NCBI GenBank assembly: GCA_010645155.1
Contig: CM021315.1
Span: 2,281,896 to 2,345,895, forward strand
Reading direction: 5' to 3'
Source: Tigriopus japonicus
Lineage: Eukaryota; Arthropoda; Copepoda; Harpacticoida; Harpacticidae
DNA: 64,000 nt
This document shows, piece by piece, positions 23,416-33,859 of this stretch. The notes under the pieces are model-generated. The model did no database searches and was not told the DNA's origin. It was given only the letters and a program-made list of their open reading frames with translations. Positions within the stretch are counted from its first letter, which is position 1, and every line of letters begins with the position of its first letter. Both the position numbers and the translations under genes were made by a program.

Positions 23416-25639
23416 TCGCACAAATGGGACGTCGGCCTGGACTGGATATTTTGTGATATCGGAGCATCGAGTGAGTGCTGAGACTGTACTCACCACTTGG
23501 TGCTCTTGCTCGTGTTTATTCTAGCGTAGATTGAAGGTTTCAAAACAACCTTTATTCGGACAATCATTGCTCATTTTTTGAACAAGAGAGGGCACCCAAG
23601 CACGGTGTGTTAATTGCGTGAAAGCCATCAAGGTAACACAAACATCGGTTTTCTTCAAATTGGTCTATGTCCATCTAGTTTTCGAGATTTTTTCTCATTT
23701 CAGTTGACTGAGCGATGGTATATTATTATTTCTCCGTAAAAATGATTATTCAAAACCCAAACCTGAGTTCAACCGCACGTAAATAAAGGGCCGATCCTTC
23801 CAAGTCATTTGCGAGAGAACATTTGGCCGCAGTTGGTGGCATCTCCTTGCCATAAAATATGGGCAAAGACAGCCATCTATCATAGTACTCACTGTGCCAG
23901 TACAGCGCTTGATTAGACAACGAGGAAGAATGCCCTTACAAGGCTCAAATGGAAGCCAAGTCAAGCGATGAAGATACAAAAAAAATCTTTGTGTGTCTAT
24001 TTGCCATTTCAGGTATAGAAAATTGAGGAGTAGGAAATCTCCTGCTGTTTCAAACTCGTTTTCGATGATGCAACCATTGGGCTAAGTTTTGGGTGAAGCT
24101 ATTTTAAATCTAGGTTCACTCTTTGGCAACGATGCCAAGAAAAGCAGAGACTCCAAAGTTAAGTTAAGAAAATCTGAATGAAGCTTGGGTGAAAACTGGT
24201 TTGTTTTTATCACAAGTGGGCATTATTGGACATTTTTGATTGTTGATTGAGGAATAATTATTGCTTAGAATCAACTTGGCACATTTTTGTTCCAAAAGCA
24301 GGCTTTTGAAAAATTTCCAAAAATAACTTGCGCAATTTTTCAATCTCCAATCGATGAATTACAAGCGATTCATGAATCGCTACCTTTGAAATATTCGACC
24401 ATGCTTAAGTAATAATATTTAAAAATTGTAAATGTTCGAAAATGTTTGTTGTTTGAGAATTTCAAGAATTTCCTTGCAATTTATTTCAATAAAACATTTT
24501 GCAGTGTTTACAGTTAAATATTAACAAAAAAGTAACAAAAATCGCATTTGTTTGTGACAATTTTTGGGTCATTTTGAAATAAGTGTAAAATGTTTTGCCA
24601 AACGAAATACTGTTTCATTTTCAAATTCAATCTTCGTTGGCAAATAACCCAACATTTGAAGATTCTAGTTCGCCAACTCTTGGTTTTTGGTAAACCAAGA
24701 CACTGAATGGTGTGAAAGGGAAGAAGGACACTTCAATGCCGAGTTTTAGAATTGTCATATCAATGGTGCATTAGTTACATTCCATTATTAGAAATTTCTT
24801 GCATTTGCCAAAGGTGAGAATGCTCTTTTAAAAAAAGGAATCATTCAAAGTCAGTTACAAAAGTTGAAAATCTGAAGATCCATATTCAAATCAATCGTAT
24901 GACTCAATTTGAAATGCCAATTTTGAAGACTTATTGCATAGTCTGACCACAAATCGTTTAAGTATAACAAAAAGATGGCAAAAAATATCAATAAATTAGT
25001 TTGTTTCAGAGGGAAAGGAAGGATCCTGGGTTGAGTTTCAACAGTTTCTGAAGCTTCTCAACGATCAACAGACCTGGATTAATTACTCCTTATCTATGAA
25101 TTTCAATACAATTTATTTGCTTTGAAATTTGATCATTTAATTTTGCGCTAGCTTTCAAATTGTGGTTTGATAACTATAAGTTAGATTTTCCTTTTCCAAT
25201 CAAATTTTGCAATCCTATCCTTTTTTGTCACTACATAAAAGACAAGAGGAATGTCGAGATTTTTTGGGTTGTCTAAGGATCTAAGGATCAACGTTGAAAA
25301 TTTCGTTCTTAGAAATGATCGCACAGATGATTAAACAACAGTGTTGAAAATTGCAATAAGATTGGTTAGAATGTGAGTCTTCGCAATTTCTCTTGACTTC
25401 GGATGTAGTTATTTAGGTCAGGTTAGGTTAGGTTATATTACGTTCAAAATTTCAAATGTTTTGCAAAGTAATGTCTAATTGCAAATGCAAAAGGAATCAA
25501 GCCACCCGTTTTGTTGGTCCGAAGGAAACACGTACAGTATGCATCGATATTATTATTTTTAAATAGGAATCGAAGTGACTAAACAGGTTGTCTTAAAAAA
25601 GAAGCTTCAACTCACTGTCAAGTTGACACTGCAATCTAA
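23416..25639. other. Gene-less AT-rich stretch
   Basis: A minus-strand ORF at 23746-23979 (77 codons, Cys-rich) could be a fragment of a coding exon, but no motif or splice partner is seen. The rest is AT-rich without recognised features, apart from a short GGTTAGG run at about 25418-25436. Confidence 0.4.
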
Positions 25640-25927
25640 AGATACTCAGGTGTATGTACTCAAAATTACATTCCCGAGGATCTTATTGAGAAACCCTCTG
25701 ACGATAAAAAAACCACTTCTGCGTCCACAAGATCAACAACAAGAAGGGATGTTACTGAAATATCAACAAGGGGCTCATACCTGAGAAAGGCGGCTCGTAT
25801 CTGGAATGTATTGCCAGAAAAAGTCAGAAGTGCAGAGACTCTTTCCAAGGCCAAACATATCATCAAGGACGAAGTGACCCATTTGGAGAAACTATTTGCT
25901 AAACGTTTCAGTAATTGTACTTTCTGA
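25640..25927 (+). pseudogene. LINE reverse-transcriptase C-terminus (fragment)
   Basis: The frame ending at the TGA at 25925-25927 encodes RGSYLRKAARIWNVLPEKVR followed by SAETLSKAKHIIK. The 'R.a.lWN.LP...r.s.....FK..' pattern is the signature end of RT proteins from CR1/Jockey/RTE-type LINEs. No RT catalytic motif lies upstream in the window, so this is a 5'-truncated dead copy. It differs from the LINE at 11966-13130. Confidence 0.65.
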
Positions 25928-26704
25928 TGAACTTGAATCTTTATCCATGCTGTGATGAAATTTTCTTTATTTTTCTCCCCATCGATTGATGTCAAATCAG
26001 TCTTCTCAAGAAGTCGTTCTGACTTAACGCGTCATTAATTTGATAAGTAAATAAATTATCACACGAACCGAACCGAAATGTGCCTTAAATGTGAAGCAAA
26101 GGAGATTCTTCTTTCCTTTTAAATTTCTTATCCTTGGGCCATTTGCATTAGTGCACGTAACATCCGAGCTAAAGTGTTGGGCAAACGTATTTACTTTCTA
26201 TGTTGTTTCAACAACAAATTGGCATTCAAGTTCAGTTGGCGAAAATTGTCGACCACTCCGAACATCTAATATTCAGGTTCCAATGGATTTTGCTCAAGTA
26301 TCAAAACCATAAAGTTTTTCTTTGGACGGCTAGGATCGATGGACTTGCCATAAAATTATCAAAATGATTCCAAATTATTTTTGTTTTTCACTCAAGTGAT
26401 GGAAAACGTGCTTTTGGAGAGCATAGCATCTTAAATGGTTGTTTCATTCTTCGACAAACACGTTCTCGCACGACCATCAGAAATCTCAGTAGTATGTCTC
26501 AGAGGGCACGCCAAAGTAGTTTGGTGGGATATGAAACTATACAATGAATCCCTTGCCACATAAAGTTGACGCCAGTTGGTCACAGGTCAATGAGAACTAT
26601 GTGTGGACATTGCCATGCCATTCTTTCTTTCATTCTCGAGAGCTCAAGACCACACTTTCTCTCACCCCTCATCTTTATTAGCGGGATAGTTTAAAGTGTG
26701 AAAA

Positions 26705-29700
26705 ATGTCAAGAGTGGTGAAGTTAAATACCGGCCAAGAAATGCCAATTTTGGGATTAGGAACTTGGCATCACGGCAAAGAGAAAGGTGAAATGGCCAGG
26801 GCAATGAGGTAATTTTGTTCTTATTGATTTAGCGAAACGATTGTGGTCTAGACAGGAGTTCTGTACTGCTTAAATAGTGAATATCTGGCTAGTTTGGTTC
26901 ATTAATTTCAAACCTGTGACGTAATTTGAATCATAAGCAACGTTATTGTTCAATTGCATTCTTAATAAATTATGTTATCTAATGTTGTGATGAAATTTGA
27001 CACACTCATCAATTAAGAATCATTCTAAACCATCTTTTGCCACCCTACTCCATTGATGCAAACAGGTTTGCAATCAAAAATGGCTACCGTCACATTGATT
27101 GTGCTCACATTTATTTGAATGAAGAAGAACTTGGTGAGGAATTTGGACAAATAATCGGACAAGACATTCAACGTGAGGAACTTTTCATCGCTGGCAAGGT
27201 ACGCATAATTTTAACGTTATCCTTTTATAACCCCAACTACAGATAAGTATTTTTAAGGCAACTCAATTTGGACGAGAAGCCTTCTTTGAATTTATGGCAA
27301 ATAAATTTTTCCCAAGGAGAGGTCCATTCGCTATTTTTTGTTGTTGTATCTATTTCTTTGTTACTGTTTGTTTTATTGCCATTGATTTCGTATTTTTCTT
27401 TTAATAAAATGGACGAAGTCGGCGTAATTTCTCGACCGGAACAAAACGAAAACGAGACCTAGAATATTGACCTAAAAATGCAAACTCGAAAATATTCGAC
27501 TAAAAAAACAGAGACTAAAAATCATAATGACTGACCAAAGTAAAAAATAAAATTTCCGATACAAAAGCGTGACAATTTTTGAGTTATATTGCTATTTTTT
27601 ATGTGTTTGCTGTTTTCAGTTTTCTGTCATTTCGACGGTTTTATTTTCCACTTCTTTGGGCTTAGTTTTATGCCAGAAATTTGCACCTGCAACTAGTCAT
27701 GAATCTTAAAGTAATTGTGGGCGTTTTAGAATACGAACCTACATATTAGTTGTACCAATGAAGAAATTTTTTTTCATAAACTTAGCTTTGGTGCACTCAT
27801 CATGAACCTGAGCGAGTGGAAGAAGGATGTCGAAAAAGCTTGGAAGCCTTGAACCTGGACTATTTTGACTTGTATTACATTCATTGGCCGGCTGCTTTTG
27901 AAGTAAGGTTACACCTTTAAAGAAACCACTTAAGTTCCGAAGCACTTCAAATGATCAAAATTAATACTTTCGAATTAGTATGGTGATGAAAATTTACCCA
28001 AGGACGAGAATGGACGCGTTCGTCATATTGATGTTAATCCTCTGGAGACTTGGAAGGCCATGGAAGAGCTCGTCAAGAAAGGTCTGGTCAAGGCCATTGG
28101 GATTTGCAATTTCAACACCAAACAAATCAAGGACCTCATGGTTAATTCCAACACCAAACCTGCCGTTCTCCAGGTGGAATCCAATCCTAGAATGCAAAAT
28201 GAGATCTTGAGGTATGAACGTTTTCATTGATGCCTTTGTAAAGGAGTCTAAAGTGCCTGATCTTACTCACCCTTTGATCTCTTAGGAAGTTCTGCCAGAA
28301 ACATGATATAGCTATGATAGGGTTCTCCAGCTTTGGATCACCTGATCTTCCTTGGGGAGAAAAGCTGCCTCATATCTTGATCGACCCTATTTTGATGAGT
28401 TTGGCCGAGAAGCACAAAAGATCGACAGCATTGTGCGTTTTGCGATGGCAAATTCAGCGTGGAGTTGGAGTCATTCCCAAGGTAATTCAGTATTGTGAGA
28501 GGTATTTTGGTAAACCTGGAATTTCAAGTCTGTCGATCATCAAAAAAATCATCGGCAAATTCCTTTCCTACATACAATGTAAGACTTTATAGATATAGAA
28601 CCACTCAGTGTTCTCGCTCAAGAAGCACTGAATTACTGGAGTGGGAGGTTAACGGTGAGAATTATGATTTCCAGAAGGATTAATTCAATTGCGTTTGGCT
28701 GCAAACCAGGGCTGGCTTGTATTTAGTAGACGTTTTTCAATTTTCAACTCAATCGAACCACGGAGTGAAAAGTTATGTCCTCTCAAACTTATGTACTGCA
28801 GAGAGCATAGAATGAATGAGCGCCCTTTTGTGGTAAAACAATGGATGAGTGTAATCGAACGAGTTCAGCTGAGGATTCTGGGGCCAAAATGGCTAGGGAT
28901 GGGTCAGAACTAGATTTGACATTTCATAGTTTTAGTTTGCTACGTGAGGAAAAAATCTTACTTCAATTCATTGTCAAAATGAAAAAAACGAATACGGCTC
29001 ATGAATTTTGATTGAGTTTTATGGAGGGTGAGTCTCGACTCTGACCCATCTCTAGCCATTTTGGCCCCAGAATCCCCAGCTGAATTCGTTCGATTACACT
29101 CATCCATTACCAGAAAAGGGCTAGCTTTTATCTTAAGAGCTCGGGGTTTTCGGACTTGATCATTTTTTTCGATTTAGAACCAACCCTAAATACCTCGTTC
29201 AAGAAAATTCCAGTCAGTAAACGAGACCAAATATTTTTTACACAAAATTCGAGAACAAAAAATTCCCTTACCTAATACACCGTAGTCCAGAATTAACGTC
29301 TCCTCGACTTTAGCAATAAGTATAACAAAACAAGATATCAAAGTGATTTTTTAGGAAAAATAACAAGAAAAAGTAGGTGTTTGCCCTTCACTTTTTCATC
29401 TAATAATTTAGTCAGTGTTAGCCACTGTCATGTCAAAGCTAGGTTGGTTGCCATCTAGAATTTGATTGGGAAAGCCACCACTAGATGCAAAAGCATAACT
29501 TCAAAACAAGTCAATCAATCTCATCAAGATATGCTATGAGAATACTTCAACATGTGTCCTTCAACTGGTATTTTTTAAAGTGTTTTTTTTAAATTAGTGT
29601 TCAATAATCGTGTTTCCAGTAGTTCTTTGTTTGGCATGGAACACTAAATACGAACGACTCTGTGTAAGGTAACGAGAAAAAAAAACGGCCGCAGTTACCA

Positions 29701-30144
29701 AATTGAAAAGAACAGAGGCAAAAAAATTTGACTAGCCATTTCCTCTGCTGAAATCAAGCCCTTTTTGGCAATTTAAAAATCCTTTCCCAACCAGTTATAG
29801 ATACAATAAAGTACATTAAATCACTATTTTTTTCATTTTGAGTCAAAGCGAAGGATATTTTTTCAACTCTTCAGTCTAAAAAAATGTTATCTTCGTTCGT
29901 TACCTCCAAATACAACCTTATTTTCTTTCAGAGCGTTTTGGAAAGTGAGCTTTTGGAGAATTTGAAGGTTTTCGAAATGGAACTGGATGATGACGACATG
30001 AGACAAATTGAGACAATGGACCAAAACATTAGGAAGATCGTTCCCATTGTCACGTTGAAGGATGGAACTGTCGAATTACGCGATTTGCACAACAAACATA
30101 ACGGTTTTGAGTATGAAGAAACCGAAGAAGAGGCTTTGGCTTAA
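26705..30144 (+). CDS. Aldo-keto reductase (AKR1-like), 6 exons, 331 aa
   Basis: NADPH-dependent reduction of aldehydes, ketones or sugars in the cytosol. Exons: 26705-26808, 27066-27198, 27786-27902, 27979-28211, 28286-28481, 29932-30144. All have GT-AG borders, and the total of 996 nt is open throughout. The catalytic tetrad is intact: Asp46 and Tyr51 in HIDCAHIY, Lys79 in IAGK, His112 in YYIHWP. Later landmarks are AIGICNFN, the [16 protein letters not shown] cofactor segment at the exon 5/6 join, and a rather acidic C-terminus (EETEEEALA). Length is normal for AKR1 proteins (about 315-330 aa). The start is the first in-frame ATG and opens with the usual [17 protein letters not shown] strand. 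Intron 5 (1450 bp) carries two MITEs. The gene ends 124 bp from the convergent PrimPol stop. The exact substrate cannot be told. Confidence 0.93.
28609..29123. mobile_element. MITE family M, copy B, in intron 5 of the aldo-keto reductase
   Basis: Starts CAAGAAGCACTGAATTACTG and follows the family through its central hairpin. It is split by a second element at 28843-29105 (the family-M sequence resumes with ATTACCAGAAAAGGGCTAG) and is lost after about 29123, so its right half is missing. Confidence 0.7.
28843..29105. mobile_element. Palindromic TIR element (263 bp) nested in MITE copy B
   Basis: The termini GGATGAGTGTAATCGAACGA are mirrored at the right end, with inverted repeats of about 66 bp that include GGGGCCAAAATGGCTAG. 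It sits exactly inside the family-M central hairpin (aaaacaat | attaccag); only a 2-bp AT duplication can be read. Superfamily unknown. Confidence 0.7.
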
Positions 30145-30268
30145 ATCTTCAGATGGACATTTAACATTATTATGCTTGGAAATGTTGGAATTCTTGTAAC
30201 ATAATTTTTCTTATCAAATATACGTTGTCTGTGGCAAATCAACTTCAAACTCGCCAAACGTCTCTTTA

Positions 30269-31648
30269 TTATACGACTTTGTCATAAATGCTCAGAAGGA
30301 ATTGATCCTCATTGTCCTGGTCTTCAGTTTCAAAGGGATCTTCCTCTTCAAAGAGTTGAAGCCACGGTTGGGTGTTAACTGGCAACTTCATGTCCTCGGA
30401 CTTAAAATCCTGACAATCCGGATCGTGGCACATTTGAAAATAAACCCCTTGATTGAGAAGGACGATGTACCGAATGTTGTTGCTTCGATGCCATCTTTGC
30501 ACATTATAGCAATAACGATATCCCTGGATCTCATATTCCAGAGTCATTAGACTGGGTTTCCACTCTACTTTACGGATAGAACCGGGTTTGATTAAAATCT
30601 CTATGAACTGGTCCACTTCGGGGAACAATGATCGTTGACTAGTTTGAACGGCGCTTTTGGAACACACGGGGACACTATAATCACTTGGTGAAGAACCCAC
30701 ATGAGCGACACCAGGAATTTTGATATGATCAGAACCAGGACTTTCCGTCCAGGTAATTAAACTTTTCAAGAACACGTCCTTTTCACTCCATTCACTATGC
30801 TGCATTTTAGAGGCTTCTGAGAGGGTCAAGCACTGTTTTCGGCCAAATTTTGACGACAAATAAGTTCGGAAGTTTCTGTTTTTGGAATAAACACTGAAGT
30901 CAATGAACAGTTCCTCCTTTTCAGCTTGCTTATCCCAAAAGGTGAAGACCCGGCGCTCTTCCTGAGTCAAACTACTCATGAATTCCCGCACAAACACGCC
31001 CACATGGAGGTTGTTTTCAAATAATCTCTCTCCCGGAAGATTCACGACAATATGTCGACTAAATTTGCTTTCTGTGCTAGACTCCAAGTCCAGAATATCT
31101 CTCAACTCTAAGATCAGACCTAATCGCAGTCGGATGTAGGCTATTAATTTATCTTTAAACTGAGCCAAAATCTGGGACCCATCTCTTCCTGGGTTTTTTT
31201 CCCGGTAGAATTCAATGTCAAAGTAAAGCTTACACGGACATCCTTGTCCAATCACCTCGTACCAGTGTCGTTTGTGAGCTTTAAGGCGTTTAATTTTCCA
31301 GAAAACCGTGGTTGCAGGTCCGGCTAAAAAATGGCGACGCCCATCGGATGCGATTTCAAAACTAAAAACGCGGAAATGCGAATGATTTGCGGCTTTTTCT
31401 AAAGCCAAATTTTGAAGAGTAAACACAAACGTATCTTCACCCCCAATTGTGACAGATTTTGGGTCTAATTGAGCGATCCCCATTGTCACAGGATGAAGAT
31501 TTGACGACTCCACTCGTTTTTCCGCCATGGCCAACCGGCGTTTTCGCTTTAAATCTGCCAATTTTTCGCCATTTCGTCGATAAAAGGAGTTGGTATCCAT
31601 TTTGAAGTTGCTCAATCTGATGGCGCTTAAATTTGAAGGGTTGCGCAA
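30269..31648 (-). CDS. PRIMPOL: PrimPol primase-polymerase (459 aa, intronless)
   Basis: Archaeo-eukaryotic primase of nucleus and mitochondria that re-primes stalled replication forks and can bypass lesions. Catalytic motifs are all present: DIE at 144-146 (LYFDIEF), SRH at 197-199, and motif III D250 in FIDFSVYSKNRNFR. The zinc knuckle is Cys380, His387, Cys407, Cys412, with spacing C-x6-H-x19-C-x4-C, the spacing I recall for the animal family. The C-terminus is acidic (EEEDPFETEDQDNEDQFLL) and could serve as an RPA-binding tail. The protein is shorter than the human one (about 560 aa). Translation may begin at Met1 or Met17. The stop codon overlaps an AATAAA poly(A) signal (30265-30270), so the 3' UTR must be very short. 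It is head to head with NFS1 and tail to tail with the aldo-keto reductase. Confidence 0.93.
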   Translation of the reverse strand: MRNPSNLSAIRLSNFKMDTNSFYRRNGEKLADLKRKRRLAMAEKRVESSNLHPVTMGIAQLDPKSVTIGGEDTFVFTLQNLALEKAANHSHFRVFSFEIASDGRRHFLAGPATTVFWKIKRLKAHKRHWYEVIGQGCPCKLYFDIEFYREKNPGRDGSQILAQFKDKLIAYIRLRLGLILELRDILDLESSTESKFSRHIVVNLPGERLFENNLHVGVFVREFMSSLTQEERRVFTFWDKQAEKEELFIDFSVYSKNRNFRTYLSSKFGRKQCLTLSEASKMQHSEWSEKDVFLKSLITWTESPGSDHIKIPGVAHVGSSPSDYSVPVCSKSAVQTSQRSLFPEVDQFIEILIKPGSIRKVEWKPSLMTLEYEIQGYRYCYNVQRWHRSNNIRYIVLLNQGVYFQMCHDPDCQDFKSEDMKLPVNTQPWLQLFEEEDPFETEDQDNEDQFLLSIYDKVV

Positions 31649-32126
31649 GTTTTGTTTGGAAATTGATTACGCACTACATGTTTTTGGCAACGTTTAAACT
31701 AATGAGTGACCATTCATGTTTTTAAGTTTGAGCCTATTAAAATGAATGAAAACGCATAGCAACCGATACGATAATCTGTACGCAAATAAAAAAAATACAT
31801 TTTTTTATTACTGTTAAGCATTCGATGAAAAAATATTGAAACCTGCATTTTGGATTAACATGCGAGGTCGAGTATTTATTTGTATGACAACAACTTAACG
31901 CTCACATTGGTTTTTTTTTGGTTCAAACTAAAGAATCTCATGTTCAAACCACTCCAACTCTATTTTTTTCTTGGCAATCTAATCTAAACAGCATTGAAAA
32001 CGCTTTTCAGCGCCCCTGAATTCCGAAAACTTGAGTGTTTCATAACTCAGATCTTTTCCACTTTTCCCCCAAGAACCTATTTTCTCTCGGCCAGAGTTCC
32101 ATAGGCTTTCGGTTTCCCTAGAGATC
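31649..32126. promoter_or_regulatory. Shared divergent promoter region, PRIMPOL/NFS1
   Basis: The 478 bp between the two start codons must contain both promoters because the genes point away from each other. It is AT-rich in the centre, with no obvious TATA box at a fixed distance from either start. Co-regulation is an inference from layout. Confidence 0.5.
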
Positions 32127-33859
32127 ATGTTTCTGCTCCGACGATCCGTCGTCACGCCTCTTCGCCATTTCCGGCAAATGCGGTTATGTCCCGAGGGCGT
32201 GAATTTGTTATCCACGAGTTCCATTCGGTCTCATTCCCATGATCCCAGTTTGATTGATCCCGAGGGCGACCCGCGGGTTCGATCAGCCCATCGGGAAATG
32301 ACGGAAAAAGGCGGGACAAGGCCGCTCTATTTGGACGCTCAGAGCACCACGCCCTTGGATCCTCGCGTTTTGGACAAAATGCTGCCTTACTTGACTTCGT
32401 ATTATGGCAATCCTCATTCAAGGTAATTATTAAGGATGGTTGTGAGTCGATTGAGAGGGATTGATATGCTTTTTGTGTGTAGGACTCATGCTTATGGATG
32501 GGAATCGGAAGAGGCCATGGAAGATGCCCGGAAAGAGGTCGCGGATTTGATTGGAGCCGACCCAAAAGAGATCGTTTTCACTTCAGGCGCTACAGAGTCA
32601 AATAATATTTCTGTTAAAGGCGTGGCGAGGTAGGATTACTCGTGTTTCTAGTATTATTGGAACATGACATTGAAAGCCGATTTTGTTTAGGTTTTATAAA
32701 AGCAAAAAGAATCACCTCATTACCACTCAAACTGAGCATAAATGCGTGTTGGACTCTTGTCGGCAATTGGAAAATGAAGGCTTCACCGTCACATATTTGC
32801 CCGTGAATGAGAAAGGTCGCGTTTCCATGGAGGAATTGGATAAAGCCATAACCCCAAACACGGCCTTGGTCTCCATTATGACGGTGAACAACGAGATTGG
32901 CGTGATTCAACCCATGGACGAAATTGGTCGACTCTGTCGGTCCAAGAAGGTGACTATCGACCCTTTGTTCAAGGTTATTATACACGTTTTAACTTGTTGT
33001 TTTTGACTTGTGTTGCTCAGGTCTTTTTTCACACGGATGCGGCCCAAGCTGTGGGTAAAATCCCCATGGACGTGAATAGCATGAATATCGACCTCATGTC
33101 CATCTCCGGTCACAAATTGTATGGACCCAAAGGTGTTGGGGCTTTGTACGTTCGACGTCGTCCCAGAGTCCGTGTGGAACCTATTCAATCGGGTGGAGGA
33201 CAAGAAAGAGGTCTGCGATCTGGCACAGTTCCCACTCCCTTGGCCGTTGGTCTCGGTATGTGATATCGCAATCAAATTCAATTACTTATTATGACTTTCA
33301 TAGATCTTATTTTGAATCTTAGGAGCCGCATGCAAGTTGGCCGGGCAAGAAATGGAGTATGATTCCAAGCACATTACCCGATTAGGAGACAAATTGGTGA
33401 AAGCCGTCACATCCAACTTGGAACATGTGATTTTCAATGGCGATCCAGAACACACCTATCCCGGTTGTGTGAACTTGAGTTTCGCTTATGTGGAAGGTGA
33501 AAGTCTTTTAATGGCTTTGAAGGACGTGGCCTTGTCCTCGGGATCCGCTTGTACATCTGCTTCTTTAGAGCCCAGCTACGTTTTGAGAGCTATTGGAGCC
33601 GATGAGGACTTGGCCCATTCGTCAATCAGGTGAAATTAATAGAGATTTTTCATAAGTAAGAGGAGAATGTTGTCGTCGTCAATGTGCTTGTTTTTGTTTT
33701 TTAAGGTTTGGTATTGGTCGGTTCACCACGGATGAAGAGGTGGATTACACGATTGAAAGAATCGTCTCTGAAGTCACGAGACTGAGAGAGATGTCTCCAT
33801 TGTGGGAAATGTTCCAAGATGGAATTGATATCAAAAGCATTCAGTGGACCCAACATTAG
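32127..33859 (+). CDS. NFS1: Cysteine desulfurase NFS1, mitochondrial, 6 exons, 465 aa
   Basis: PLP enzyme that removes sulfur from cysteine and passes it as a persulfide to the ISCU scaffold for iron-sulfur cluster assembly, in a complex with ISD11 and ACP. Exons: 32127-32422, 32483-32629, 32691-32949, 33021-33255, 33323-33629, 33706-33859. GT-AG introns are 60-76 bp, and the 1398 nt are open throughout. An Arg-rich, acid-poor N-terminus ([17 protein letters not shown]) fits a mitochondrial presequence. The PLP lysine is Lys266 in SISGHKLYG; the catalytic cysteine is Cys389 in [14 protein letters not shown]; both sit about 8 residues after their human counterparts. The C-terminus [20 protein letters not shown] is the conserved ISCU-contacting tail. 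Length is close to human NFS1 (457 aa). Confidence 0.96.

Noticed and set aside
25416..25437. GGTTAGGTTAGGTTA as a telomere
   Set aside because: Only about three units here (and about three at 55799-55817 in complement); this is an interstitial run, not a chromosome end.
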